This document shows, piece after piece, positions 45,202 through 57,378 of a DNA stretch of 64,000 nucleotides. The DNA is taken from NCBI GenBank assembly GCA_028456385.1, contig JALNQF010000022.1, positions 1 to 64,000 of the forward strand, given 5' to 3'. The DNA is from Ophiosphaerella korrae. Its lineage: Eukaryota; Ascomycota; Dothideomycetes; Pleosporales; Phaeosphaeriaceae. The position numbers and the translations under genes were made by a program. The notes beneath the pieces are model-generated. The model was not told the origin of the DNA, did no database searches, and saw only the letters and a program-made list of their open reading frames with translations. How positions within the stretch are numbered: position 1 is the stretch's first letter; every line of letters begins with the position of its first letter.

Positions 45202-48200
45202 GTTGGATGTAGGTGTGGATGTGGTTGTTGTGGTGGTGATGATGGTGCGGTGGTGGTTTTAAGCCCGTAGCGGTGACTGGAAGGAGCCCAGGGCGGTGCC
45301 CTTTACCGTTGAATGCGCAAACCGTGAGGAGCCCGTCGCAGTCGGCTGGCGTTGGAGGAGCAGAGAGGCGGAATGGCAGCAGAGGAGGGAGAGGAGGAGG
45401 TCGTCCGGACTGTCTGCTGCATTTGGTGTGGACGTCTCTTGTGATGCTAGTAGGTGCCAGAAGGATCCAGAGTGAACGGATCCTGAGTAAATGGACGACT
45501 GTGACGTCTGGATGCTTGGTAATGGGCGTTGGAGTGGGATCAAGTGTACGCAAGAGGCATCGGCGCGGGCTGGCCTGCTTTTGAGAGGGCCTTCTGCCGT
45601 GCGCGGACCAGGCGGACGCCCTCCCAGAGCTAAGCCGCTAGCACGCTAGAAGACTCAGCCAGTAAGCCCAGTCACTCCTCCCCTGCAAGCCACCACCGAC
45701 CGACCAGGGAAGGCCGAGCCCCCCTGTTGCCGTAGTGCATTCCTCCTCTTCTCCCTGATATTACGAGTATTCTGGGAGACCCACCGCCCACCGTGCCCTC
45801 ACCACCCTCAACAGAGCACCGCGACCAGCCTGGCCTCTGACTCTCACATATGCTACACCACTCACACGCGGCCCTGACGGCTGTCTCTCGACACACTGCG
45901 TCCTTCTGTCCCTCTTGCCTTACTGCCTGACCACGCAGCCTCGTTGTGTGCTCTTGCCTTGTTGATTAAGCGACGCATGCTTGCCCACACGCCCACAATA
46001 GCTAATGTCGTATATTCGCTGGGTAATATTGGCCCGCTATATACCCGTAACCCTAGAGCCCCATCAGCATGGCATCCATCGCCGCCTTCCAAGAATGACG
46101 GGAGCTACGGTAAGCACGCCTTTCCCCTTTTCGCTCTTTCCTGTGCCACACACTCCTGCCGCTCGCTGCCCGGCCTGCTGCTGTTGTTTACGCCCTCAAA
46201 TCTTGCTCCTAGTCTACGCCCTCTTACACTTTTACCCCTCTGTGCCGTCTCGCACGTAAGCTCTCGCCTCTTTGTTTCAAGCGTCAAAAAAGCCCGGCCT
46301 TTTTCGCCGCCGCCAGAGCTGGCCGCCACAGCGCCATGCAGATTGCGCAGGCCTTCCCGTTCGTCGCTGCACTGGGCACCATGCAGAAGAGCCGCCCACC
46401 GGACGCCGGTGCCAAATCATAAACACTGCTGTGAGCACAGGCTATCTACCATTGTCCTGCGTCCGTGTCAAGAACAGAGTGCTTGGCCTGCGACTTTGAT
46501 CAAGTACCGTACATAGTACTGCGTCTCCATCACCCGCCATCATTGCCTCCCACAGTCCCGCAATAGGTACATAGTACATGCTAGCACAAACGCTACACAG
46601 GGAGCCGTCGTCGCGGCACACGGCTGCTCTGCACTCCTGCTATCCGAAACTGTGCCAGCCCTCCATCCAACGTTGCCCCGGCTCGCCTGCCGTACCCCCC
46701 TGTTGCCATCTTGAGCCGCACTCGGTCGCTTGGGCCTCTCCTCATCCTCTGCCTCGCCAGTACGAAGCCTAATCTCCCTGCAGTGAAAATTTTTCAGAAT
46801 GTCTCACAGATTGTCCATGTCTATACCCAGTTCTTGCCCTCTGGTTTGCTTACCGCTACTTTCTCTCTCTGCCGCTCCTCCTCCAAGGCCACATTGTACC
46901 GTCAGTAAGGTCCACTACGGCTGCAACCCGCTCAAGCGGTTCCAATATGATTCGATGGCAAACTATCGACAACAAAGCACAAGTTCACTATGCAAGGATG
47001 TCGTCTCTTCGCGCAAAGCAACTGCTCCCAATGCAGTAACATGTCACCGCAATCGACCCCGCCACGCTTATGACTGGCTCACGGTGCATGCAGGCCTTCC
47101 GTGGTCTGCATGATAGCGTCCGCTCAGGTCTCATGCTGGCTGGTCTCAAATGTCAATACACTCCTTGCAATCTCTCGGCACACAACATCATTTCGAATTT
47201 TGACACTGCTGCCCAACCCCCCATTGGTCTATCTCGGCCTTATCCTTGCCGCTGTGCGCTTTCCGGACTACCGAGGCCGCACATTACAATTTTGACACCA
47301 AGATTTCGCTATAACTCCACTCCGCTATCAGCGACAACTCACCATGCGTATCCTCTGCGCCGCACTCCTATGACTCTTCACCTTGCCTCATCCGCGTGCG
47401 AAGTCACCTCATCTCGAAACAGCCTGACAGCCGATGCACCACTTGCTCAACGGCCCTACAGAAGGTACCAATACGTCTAAAGTATCACTAGAGAGCAGTT
47501 GCCTTGGCCTCCAAATTAACTTTCTACATACAAAACAGTCAAACTTCAATCCGACAGTTTTTTAGTTTTTTTTTTACCTCACTGACTATGACGCATCACC
47601 TGGGCTTGCGCAGCATTGCCAGCCCTATCGCTTGCAGCTCTTGTGCTGCGGCATTGCGGATTCGCCGGGTGGACACGTTAGTCCTGCCACGACTGCAGGC
47701 TGAGCGCTGCTGTAGACACCTGCGAGCTGTTTAGCTGCATGACGCAGCTCCCAAAATATGTATCATCCAGCGAATCGCTCTACCGCTCTCACAATTACAG
47801 TGGATGCGGAAAAGAATAATTATTTGCCGGCACGTGTGGCGGTGCATGCAAGTCGAGGAGTCATCTCTAATCACATGCAATCTGGACAAATCGCCTCTTG
47901 GAAATGTATTTCACGAAACGCCGAGAATTTATAGTGGCAATGCACCGCCTCAGCATTGTCCAACGGACAAATCCTCGCAAGCAAACACGCAATCTTCAGC
48001 TTCCTTGGTCATAGTCGGCACAAGCGACATCAGCGTTCCGCAAATCACCCGCTGTGATTCAAATAGGCCTGTGGCGATACCAATTACGACTTTGGCGTCG
48101 CACATCTTCGCCTGCGATAGAACATGTGACCTTGCACCGGCTTGATGCGATCCGTCTCGTCCGACCCCTATGCCCTAGATTTGCGAATGAAATGCGACAG

Positions 48201-50128
48201 ACGGCATCATGTCATAGACTGTTGCCTCTCGATCCCCATCTGCTCGACCAAGTGTTTCGCAGAGCATCAAATGACCACATCAGCTGCAGCTTTCACTCAT
48301 CTATAGGCCGTGGGAAGGCAAAGATGGTGGTTACTGAACCTCTACCAGTCGTGCGATCAAAAATATCTGGCGGTGACATATGAGTCATGCTATATGTGTC
48401 AGGATAATCTGCTTAGCGAACGACTTCGAAACAAGCGGCTCCAGCATTCAGCATTGACAAGCATTGATAGCCAGTTTGATGCAGACAGAGCCTCATTTGC
48501 GTCATAGCATCCGTTCTTGTTCGCATGGATCACAGTCATGGATCAAGCTGGTAAATGCGTGGCGGCTCTGCTCGGAGACGGCCCAATCTCCATGCTGAAT
48601 CCATTGGGAGCACACAACGTCCAGGCAACCGTTATGCGATCCATCTCTATTACGGTAATCGTTTCTTTCTTCGTCTACTTGTTACGCGTCCCTCTTCCTC
48701 CTCTCTTAGTCTGGTTAATGACCGCCTCTGTCACATACCCCTGTTTTCCCAACCACCGCGATCTCGACGTCGCACTGGAGGACTACCATTTCTCCCTCAA
48801 CGAATCACAAATCAAAGTGTACTCGTCATCCATTTCCATGACCCATCTGACCATCTTATCGACCTGATACTCGTATAGCGGACTTTACTCCTGTTTGGGC
48901 CACTAGGCTACCGATGGAGGACACTGGTCCAGGTCGACGGCGCTGCTGCCTGGAGTTTAATCCAACGACAACATGCAAGTGACAATGGACCACTGGACCA
49001 ACCCGAGTGCAATCTGCGAGGCTGGAGGTGATTGTTGAATTAAACGTGTAAGATGAGCTAAATCAAAACGTGCCGTGGAGCTAAACGATCTGTGTGATTA
49101 AAAATACGAAACGGGTACGTACTACTTTGCACAAGCGATATGTGGTTGATTGAGTCGGACCCTATCCAGCCTTTCATGCACGCGAGATGTGATACAGGTT
49201 ATACCTACTGTTGTGGAAACGGTGTGTCACTCTTTGTAGGTGTCTGTTGGGTTCTAAGGTGCGACTCACAATGCTATTATGAGAGATTTGTCGGCGCATT
49301 ATTTTGCGGTGTTTGGGGCTGTATCGCTGCGTAGTCTGCGTATGTAGCATGCATAATAGTCTGGGCCTATTTTCAGGCTGTTGATGCACATGGCTGGTTG
49401 GAACACGCCATCCCATCCGTCCTCTAGCATGTTCTCGCCTCGTTCATAATGGTTTTTCTATCCCCGGATACTAGTTAGTAAAGTCTTTGGTCTCTGGCGC
49501 GGTGCCTTGAATGCTCGTTGGGCTATGATCGATATCAAAACCTACTCGATTTCCTTATGGATAGGGGCAATGCGGAGGCTGCTGCACGCTCTGGGTTCAA
49601 CTTTCACGGTTGCATGCGAGACTCTATGCGAGAATACTGCTCCGTCCAAGTACTCGCCATCCACAGTAGCCGAGATTCGGCGTCGAACGTGCCTTGTCAT
49701 CAACTTCGCTCGAATCTCAGTAGCGGAAAAGAAACTTATCAGAAACTTCTTCATTTAATAGATACTATTGTGGTGATTTCAGAGGTACCTAAATCCCTAC
49801 TAGTTGTGTCGAATAGTTGCTTGTTGCTTTGGAGGCGTAGGTGGGTTGTGATATGATAGCATGTATAACGCGCTCGTTGCGTATGCCGATATACATTTCT
49901 CAGATATGCAACGTCTTCTTCCTCAACATCTAATTGTCCAGCCAGACAGAACTGGACGCTCCATATACACACGGTGAGACGAAGGAGTGCATCGATGTCA
50001 TCTCAGTATATGCTGAATACGTGTTGCGTTGCGCTTTTCTTCCCCACTAATCGGGGCCCGAAAAATCAAGTCTAACCTAACCTTATCTTCCAGTAGATTC
50101 TTCAATCGTGAGTTCGGACACATATTTA
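45202..50128. other. Long gene-poor stretch
   Basis: About 4.9 kb, the largest gap in the window. Base composition is near 50% GC up to about 48.5 kb and then falls. Many open frames of 60-190 codons exist, but none has a domain, and their residue make-up (Ser/Arg/Pro/Cys/His) is that of non-coding GC-rich sequence. A long upstream regulatory or untranslated region of the gene at 45201 or a long non-coding RNA are both possible. Confidence 0.5.
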
Positions 50129-50445
50129 GGAACTGTGCTGGTGATTGGAGGTACGGGACTTTTGGGTCACCATCTTGTACAGGACGCTTTGGAGAAATAC
50201 GTACCACCAAGGCGATGTTACCTCACCAAAAGACGTCGAGCTTATTCTGGCACAAATCAAGCCTAACGTTATATTTCACACCGTATCATCAGATCCCTTC
50301 GAACTTGATTATGTCGCCCTGGAATCCATCAACATCACTAGCAGACGCAACCTTCTCGAGTTAGCCCATGCTATAGGGACAGTGAAGGCCTTTATCTACA
50401 CGTCGAGCTCATCCGTCGTCCACAATCACTCAGTCTATCTTAATA
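50129..50445 (+). pseudogene. 3-beta-hydroxysteroid dehydrogenase/NAD-dependent epimerase fragment
   Basis: Two pieces of one short-chain dehydrogenase in different frames. Piece 1 (about 50129-50199) has the dinucleotide-binding N-terminus GTVLVIGGTGLLGHHLVQDA. Piece 2 (about 50202-50445) continues with YHQGDVTSPKDVELILAQIK, NVIFHTVSSDPFELDYVALE and GTVKAFIYTSSSSVVHN. About 30 residues expected between them are missing and the frame shifts at the junction. After VVHN the sequence decays into stops; the catalytic YxxxK and the C-terminal 220 residues are absent. Family members of this type (Erg26-like) are about 370 aa. This is a deleted, truncated relic. Confidence 0.8.
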
Positions 50446-50865
50446 CTATATATCGTAGCCATTGTCGACGCGACGCATTGTTTAGTATCTTATAACCTAG
50501 AAGGTGGATCCTAATCCCGTTGCCACACTTGGGAACCTGATAGTTGAATCAATGCACTTCTTTCACATTTTCCTCGGAAGTATCACTTGCTGTTGAATTA
50601 TTGGTTTCGAGCCTCGAATTGGAGCTATACCATCCTGCTAACTTGTTTTGTTTTTAGTTAAACACTATTTTGAAGCTGAAGTCGCAACACCTCGTATTCG
50701 GTCGCTAATAAAAGCCTAGTAGTTCTACCACGTGGTTTATAATATCTATACAATACTAGGTTATATAATCTATCTTCTGATAGAATTGAGTGGCTATGTA
50801 TATTTTACAAAGTTCGCACCACGAATTTAATCCTCATGGATCCTTGTTTATAGTTTTCAAGTATA
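50446..50865. other. AT-rich stretch
   Basis: About 420 bp of AT-rich decayed sequence between the dehydrogenase relic and the 3' end of the SAM carrier; no gene seen. Confidence 0.5.
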
Positions 50866-51882
50866 TTAGGATTCCTCAACCCCTCCCATGGTATTGCTTG
50901 CCCATTGATAACTTCCTAGAAATATGGAGCCTCCGACACTTATCCACCCAACCCTCGGACCTATACCTGCAAAGAATGCCTTTGGCCCGGATTCCTTCAA
51001 GATTGAAGCAAGCATGATGGAGACTGGCTGCTTCTGTTTCGCAAGCATCATTCTAGTCTTGAGTACATCAAGTGGAGTCGTAAGCCCTGCTGCCACGGCA
51101 CCAGCCATGGATCCTAGCAAACCTCCCTCGAGCCCGGTCACCTGCTTTCGCCCCGTCTGATTACATCGGTATCGCTTGAGTGCTTCCCAGAGTGGAAATT
51201 GGATTATAGTGAAGGGCACTTCACGCATAATGGTGATGGACCAGCCACGATAGAGTTCCCTCCACACGTGCACAAGCCCATGCGTGTGTCGTTGATTTAG
51301 GATATGCGTCAACGACAAGAGAGATGACGGGTGATGTCTGGCTTGCGCACGCTGCTTAACCACCTCGGTCGGCACCCGCACCGAACACGCTGCTATCTCG
51401 CCTAGGCTAGCGGCCAGCATGTGTATCATGGCCTGGTTTCCCGTGTCGACGACATGTTCCTGGTACGGCTTGCCTTGTGCATTGTATTGGACCGTTGTTT
51501 GCGGACGGGCAAAGGCTCGTTTTACCGAGTCATAGGTGATGAAGAAGAGGGCTGCCCCTGGGGCTGATCCAACAATCGCACTACCTACACCACGATATAT
51601 GCCTGTGAAGCCGCCCGAAGCGGCAAACCCGGCTCTTGATTGCAGTCGCGTTTTCAGCGTATCTAGTGGATAGAGCGAGAGGTCAACCGTCGTGCCAGCT
51701 AGGCCGCCTGCCTGGGGCATGTAAGTACATGCATGGGAAAAGCAAGAAGTACAATCGGTGTCTCACTGAAGAACTGCTGGATAAATAACAAACGAATCTA
51801 AGATCTGACTTACCAGGAGTGACCGCACGTACGGCGACTCGATCCATGCCCGCCTGCGGCTCGGCTCCAAGACATGCTGCAT
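50866..51882 (-). CDS. PET8: Mitochondrial S-adenosylmethionine carrier
   Basis: Exons 51882-51814 and 51711-50866; 304 aa. Inner-membrane carrier that exchanges cytosolic S-adenosylmethionine for matrix S-adenosylhomocysteine. The three-fold mitochondrial carrier signature is complete: YPLDTLKTRLQ, VPTEVVKQRAQ and TPLDVLKTRMM, each followed by the usual Gly-rich turn (GIYRGVGSAIVG, ELYRGWS, KAFFAGIGPRVGW). These motifs and the AGGLAGTTVDLSLYPLD start of repeat 1 match the SAM carrier subgroup. The first 23 residues come from a separate exon; splicing a 102-nt intron joins SPYVRSLL to AGGLAG as in homologues. The reading that begins at an ATG inside that intron (51720) lacks part of helix 1. 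It is divergent from the WD40 gene at 52075. Confidence 0.92.
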
Positions 51883-52074
51883 GGCTGATCAGACGCGTGC
51901 TTTTCTACCTGTGGAGCGATGATGTCGTTTTGTAGACTTTGATATGGTCTGTGCTCAAGCCAAGGGTTGCCCCATGACAGGGCAGAGCCTACCATAAACT
52001 TTCCACAACTTCATCAAACTGGGCAGCCCTTTAATACCTGTCTAGTCCATGGGTTGTATCATGCCTATCAAGTC
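51883..52074. promoter_or_regulatory. Short divergent promoter, SAM carrier / TCAB1-like gene
   Basis: Only about 190 bp separate the two start codons, so both promoters must share it. Confidence 0.5.
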
Positions 52075-53559
52075 ATGAGTGCGCCACTGCAGGTGCGATG
52101 TCTAGCGAGCACTAGTGTCTCCCAGCATGCATGCCAAGAGAAGGAACGAAAGGAGGATGAGCGTGACAGCCCAGCATATGCGGAGAATGAGGAAGATGAT
52201 TGTTCTTCCGAGACAATAGGGCGCTCCTCAGTCCCGCTAGCTGAAGTTCCGTCGGGGAGCCGTAAGAACGCGGGCATGGATGACCGCATACACACGAGAT
52301 CACGTTCCCAATCGAGCTCAGACTCAGACAGCGAATCGACTTCAGTCTCGGATAGTGACTCTGCGGACTCTACAACACCTCATGATTCGAACCATACGAG
52401 CTGTATTCAAGAGGCACAGCTATCATCAGACAATAGCTGTATCTTCACGTCAGACTACAATCGCTCGCTCTCTGTCTACATCGTTGACCCCGGCATTCAA
52501 ACCTCCACCAGCCCCCATCCACTCAAACCATACGCCCAGTTCACGTCTCCAGACCCCATCTGGGCCTTTTCCGCTAACCCATTGTTTGATTATCATGACG
52601 CCAGCAGCACCCACATACTCCTCAGCCGGCGCGATACATACATCACTCTCCACAATGCTCTATGGGACTTTTCCAAAACCCCAACACCAACCTCGCCCGT
52701 CAACATATCCACGGCACTGACAGTGTACAAACTAATCAACCCCCTTACCGAAGCCATTATTGCCCCTCTCAGCCTGACCTACTCCCACACCGGTACCCAT
52801 TTCTTCGCCGGCCACCAAAACACAATCTCAACTTTCGACCTGCAAGACTCCGATCCCATCTCCTCAACCCAAACGATCCCCTCCTCCCGCTCTAAGCTCA
52901 AAGGCGGCGGCTACGGTTTCAAAGGCCACATCACTGCGCTTTCCCTCTCGCCCCCTACCCCCTCCGCCCGCGAAGGCATCCTCGCCGCCGGCGCACGAAC
53001 CCGCCACATCGCCCTCTATGATGCCCTCTCCACCGCCCAAATTACTTCGCTCTCCCTCCCCGGCACAACCAACGGCCAGAAGACCCACACCCAGTACCCC
53101 AAACACCTCATGGGTGACGGCGTCTCGTGCCTCCGCTTCAGCCCCTGCGCAAACTACCTCTACGTCGCCGAGCGCGACGCAGACGTCGTGCTCATATACG
53201 ACGTGCGCGCCTTCCGCGTTGCGCTGGGCTATTGCGCTGGACGGCGGGCGCTCACGAAGCAGAAGATGGGGTTTGACGTGTGGGACTCGTCGTCGGGCAC
53301 GGGGTCGCACGAAGTGTGGGCAGGCGGGACAGATGGCGTGGTGCGTGTGTGGCGGGATCCGTGCTTGAAAGAGGGCGCTGTTTCGGCGGACGAGGAGGTT
53401 GTGGTTGGGGACGGAAATGTGCCTGTTGTTAGCACGATGGTGGGGAACGGTGGGGGCATGGCAGTTGCGGCGTGTGGGAAGAGGGATATTTGCGGGAGTA
53501 GTAGTGTAGGGGTGGAATGTGTGGAATCGGGGAGTTTGGAGATTTTGGGGCTGAGTTGA
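52075..53559 (+). CDS. WD40 protein of the TCAB1/WRAP53 (Swt21) family
   Basis: Single exon, 494 aa. In animals TCAB1 binds CAB-box RNAs and delivers telomerase and scaRNPs to Cajal bodies; the yeast relative Swt21 is nuclear and linked to splicing. The first 100 residues are Ser/Asp/Glu-rich and disordered (SRSQSSSDSDSESTSVSDSD). The WD40 propeller covers about residues 115-480: DPIWAFSANPLFDYHDASST, YSHTGTHFFAGHQNTISTFD, GHITALSLSP, GDGVSCLRFSPCANYLYVAE and VWAGGTDGVVRVWRD. The GDGVSCLRFSPxxxYL stretch is characteristic of this family. The start is the first in-frame ATG (MSAPLQ); the frame is open further up, but only from TTG, and a small upstream exon cannot be excluded. Confidence 0.82.
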   Translation: MSAPLQVRCLASTSVSQHACQEKERKEDERDSPAYAENEEDDCSSETIGRSSVPLAEVPSGSRKNAGMDDRIHTRSRSQSSSDSDSESTSVSDSDSADSTTPHDSNHTSCIQEAQLSSDNSCIFTSDYNRSLSVYIVDPGIQTSTSPHPLKPYAQFTSPDPIWAFSANPLFDYHDASSTHILLSRRDTYITLHNALWDFSKTPTPTSPVNISTALTVYKLINPLTEAIIAPLSLTYSHTGTHFFAGHQNTISTFDLQDSDPISSTQTIPSSRSKLKGGGYGFKGHITALSLSPPTPSAREGILAAGARTRHIALYDALSTAQITSLSLPGTTNGQKTHTQYPKHLMGDGVSCLRFSPCANYLYVAERDADVVLIYDVRAFRVALGYCAGRRALTKQKMGFDVWDSSSGTGSHEVWAGGTDGVVRVWRDPCLKEGAVSADEEVVVGDGNVPVVSTMVGNGGGMAVAACGKRDICGSSSVGVECVESGSLEILGLS

Positions 53560-53874
53560 GAAGGGGGGTGTTTGGGAGGGGGAGGGGGGGGGGTAGGATC
53601 TGCCGTTTACATACGGCATGACCGACTCATTTGGCGCTTTGGCGCTCCGACTAGGTTGATAGAGGGTAGATGCCATAGTGGAATATCACGTTTCACACAT
53701 GCTGGTCTAAGATCAACAACACTTTACTACAGGACATCCATCATCCACCGTAAACCCAACACAACGATGCACGCCTGCGGCATTACCAACCACTATATAC
53801 ATCTGTCCACGTTCCAACCCCATTCCTAACCTCTTCCATACCCAAAACCCCTAACCCCCAAAATCAATCCACGC
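53560..53874. other. Convergent 3' region
   Basis: 315 bp between the convergent WD40 genes, with a G-rich run near 53575-53597; no gene seen. Confidence 0.5.
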
Positions 53875-56800
53875 TCAAGGCCCAAACGCCGCCTTGGTCT
53901 CCCCCGCCGAAACCCCCCTACTGCTCTGTTGACTGCTCCTCCCTGCCTCACTACTTGGCTTCCCCTCACTCACATCGCTGGATGCCGGCGCGCCCAACGT
54001 CGCCGCATTCACTGACGCGCCTCCCTGCGTCGCAAACGGCAGCCCAGGATGCGGCGGAGGCGGGATAATCTCCTTCTTCCCGTTCGCCTTGTAGTGCAGG
54101 AGGACGTCGCCGCCGCCACGCCAGACATGTGCGCGCAGCGACGCAAGCGTCATAGTCGGGGAAATAAGCTTTTACAAATCAGTACCTGTTCCATGTGGTT
54201 GGATGTGAAGAAGAACGTACCTGGCCATTACACCACAGCTCCAAATACTCTTCTGGCTTCATGCGGTTTTCATCCTCATCCTTGGGCGACGCCTCGATGC
54301 GCTCAGCGATGTATCCCAGAATCTTGCGGGCGCGCAGCATACGGTTTGCGTTGAGGCGGTTGTTGCTGAGTTTCGAATTAGCTTTGGCCGCGATGTCGAA
54401 GGGTATAGAGAAGGGGAGGTACCCGTCGGATGAGATGCTTGGGAGCAGGTTTTGGAACGGCTCGAGGACAAACGATACTTTGACTATGTCTTTTGGTGGA
54501 AGGTGGTTCTGGCAGTTGGGTTAGTGTGTGGGCTGTGGAAGAGTGTGAAGGACTTACGCGGAGGAGAACTTCGGCGAGCCACATGGGTGCTGCCTTTTCA
54601 ATAAGGTCGGCCTGCTGGCCCAGCGAGCCCACTTTGCCTTCGAATAGATCCGCAACCCCACCCGCTTCTGGTCGATCTTCCTGAATGAGGATAGTGGTAC
54701 TAGCAGGTGGTTTCAGCACCGGCGTATCATTTGGCAGACTCGGTGCTATCTGAGTCTCTAGCTTTGTTGCCCCAGCCGCCACCTGCTCTTCATAGCCCTG
54801 CCGTATCCTCTGAATTGAGCCAAAAAAGTTGTCCTCAAAGGTCTTCTCATCAGTCTTGTTGGACTGCGTATCACTATCCTCCGTTTTCTCATCAATAGCA
54901 GCAGGCTTAGCAGGTTCGGTAGCGGCTGTTCCTGTGCTAAACTTCTTCATATTAAAAGACATGTTGAATTTCTTACCGAACATGCCTTTGCCCTTCTTAG
55001 CTGGCGTGTCGGGTTCATTAGGCGAAGAGACATTCTCGTCCTTTGAGTCTGTTGACGCTTCGGCCGCCGCTGCCGGTTTTCCATTTCCATTCGTGGTGCC
55101 GTTTGTCGCAGATGGTACTTGACCAAAATAGTCAGGCTCACCCGTCGAGCTTCGCTGTGTCTGCGTTTTCTCAAGTTGTGACCCTTCTTCTGTCGTTGGA
55201 GTTAGGTATGGATTGTGTTGCGAGTTACGCCCTGAGCTTTGAGGATGTCCCATTGGGGTTGCTAGTCCTATAGCTAAGCCAGGCGTATGTGGCATGTGAA
55301 GGCCATTGCTGGCCTTAATGGTAGAAACGGATCCGGGTCCTGAGGAGACACCGTCCCAACCATTGACATTCATTGAGGGTATCTGAATGTTTGTAGGCCG
55401 GCTTTTCTGGCCATTGCTCTCCTTCTCTTTTAGTAGATCTCTTCGGTACTCCTCGTCGCGTTTGATCTCTTCGCCAATAAGATTTGAAAACAGGTAGCGT
55501 AGTATCCATTTGCCAAGGTTTACTAGGCTTGTTAGCTGAAATTCAGTTAAATTCTAGACAGATTTCATACTTCGATGATCTTCACGAAAGTCAATTTTCT
55601 CTTCCAGCTGTAGCTCGTCCGCATACATTTCAGCATCGAAGCAGTAATTCTCCTCTAGCACGCATGTCAAGGTTCCTATCCGAGTATCGACGCCGCACCA
55701 GTGAGCCACACTTTCGCGGGTATTGACTTCGGGCATTACATCTTCAAGGTGTCTCTTGCCGTAAGACTTGATAGGGACGCACTGGGGAAGGATGTCAGCG
55801 AAGGTTTTTTCTCGTTCCATTGAAGACTAACTTGTACAAGATCCCACAGCATCACCTCGCCCGCCGTATCTAGCGTAAGGACTCTTCGACGGTCATTCAG
55901 CAAATGATGCTTAATCAGCCCATTTTGCCCCTCTATTGAGTGGTCAGGCAAGTTTCGTATTGGTACAATAACACCAGAGTCGGAGGCTGCCAAAGCCTCG
56001 GCAGGCTTCCGTGCGCTTGCTATTGTTGCAGCCTCTGGCTCCTTAGCAGATACTTGTGGGAAGGGCGCTGTGTTAGACATGCGCAAAAGAGCCTTGAAAG
56101 GTATCTTCTCTGATGTTCCGTTAATTTTGGGACTTGATGCTGGAGGTGAAGGAATGCGTGATCGCATAGTGGTAACGCTGCTCCTGTGCCATTTGTAAGA
56201 CTCTGGTAGCTCGATCTCAGCAGCTGTTTGCACGTCGTTCCATCTGTTGATACTTGAGCTGGACGTGGCGGTCCAAATATAATCGCCAGCAGCCACAACC
56301 TTGGTAACGCCTTCATGCTCCTGACAAACTGCAACTGAAAAGCCTTCATCCATCTCAGCACAGTTCCGGACGTCGCTTTTGGCTACTATGCCTGATCGGT
56401 CGGAGGAGTAGAAGACAGACAGCTGCGGGCATTCGGAGAAAAGCGACCATACACTTTCGTTGTGCATGGTGAGAGTGTACATGCATCGGCCTGCGGTCAT
56501 GGACCAGACCTTGATGGTTTGGTCCGAGGAGGCGGTCAGGATAGTGTCTCCGTCCTCGGCAATTAGAATGTCGCGAACGTTGTCCGTGTGTCCAACAAAC
56601 TTGGTGATGCGACCGCCAGTCCTGGAGTCCCATACACGCACGATGCTTTCAGGCCCCCCACTTGCGACCATGTTTGGCGTGGCTGCCAGGGCGTACACGG
56701 AGCCTTTGGCCGTGTTCTCATCGTCGCCCACAGCAATATCCAGCTTTTTGCCGGCGCCACCGAGGTCCCACAGGCTGATCTTGCGGTCGAGGCCGCCCGA

Positions 56801-57378
56801 GGCTACCCAGTTCTCACTGCCGCCGGGTGAGGCGACACGCTTGACATAGTCGGTATGTAAGCCAATAGTCTGGGGCGGGAGAGGGTCTGCTGCGGCCGGG
56901 CGCCATAGCTTCACGGTGATGTCGGAAGAGGCGGAGACGAGGGCGCTGCTGTCTTGGGCAAGCACGATGTCGTTGATCCAATGGGTGTGGGCCTGGACCT
57001 GCTGACGAAACTGCGTGGGCGGCGGCTTGTAGTTGGCCGCATTCGAGTCGGCGAAAGGGTCGCGTTCCTCGGTGCTCTGGGCAAGGTCGAGATGAAGGCC
57101 CCAGGCACATATCACGCCGTCGCGGCCGCCTGAGTAGCTGGCACATATCAGTCTCCGTCTGCGCTGCATTTGTGCGATATGGTTACGTACAGGATGGAAC
57201 TAGCCGTGTCGACAGCGAGGCCATTGACCCCAAGGCGGTGTCCTCCCGCCGAGTTTGCAAGTGGCAGCACTGCACAGGGTGGAAGGTCAGCCGTTGGTCT
57301 CTCTCAGTGACGTCGCGCGCGCGAGTCCAAGGGCCGTCGCCTACCATACGAGATGCGCTTCCGCGCGTTCCTACCCAT
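53875..57378 (-). CDS. WDR48: WD40 protein of the WDR48/UAF1 family (DUF3337)
   Basis: Exons 57378-57345, 57269-57191, 57137-55832, 55781-55571, 55522-54558, 54508-54221, 54168-53875; 1058 aa. WDR48/UAF1 and the fission yeast relative Bun107 activate ubiquitin-specific proteases of the USP1/USP12/USP46/Ubp9 group. The N-terminal propeller (residues about 10-480) has repeats such as [60 protein letters not shown] and DQTIKVWSM. The C-terminal half is the DUF3337 region: [40 protein letters not shown], a Ser/Pro/Asn-rich linker, [18 protein letters not shown] and the last exon [20 protein letters not shown]. Two tiny 5' exons supply the start [18 protein letters not shown] that matches homologues. 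All six introns (48-75 nt) are GT-AG and keep the frame. Confidence 0.92.

Noticed and set aside
45944..46516. 190-codon open frame
   Set aside because: Ser/Arg/Pro/Cys/His-rich composition typical of GC-rich non-coding DNA; no domain.
48538..48867. Open frame with a hydrophobic segment (ITVIVSFFVYLLRV)
   Set aside because: Single membrane-like stretch in a decayed region, overlapped by equally long frames; not credible as a gene.
49518..49856. Open frame reading like a helical protein (RYQNLLDFLMDRGNAEAAAR)
   Set aside because: Begins at TTG, has no recognisable family, and an alternative frame is equally open; possible relic but not supportable.
50866..51720. SAM carrier starting at the ATG at 51720
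   Set aside because: That ATG lies in the intron; the 5' exon at 51882-51814 restores the conserved SPYVRSLL-AGGLAG junction.
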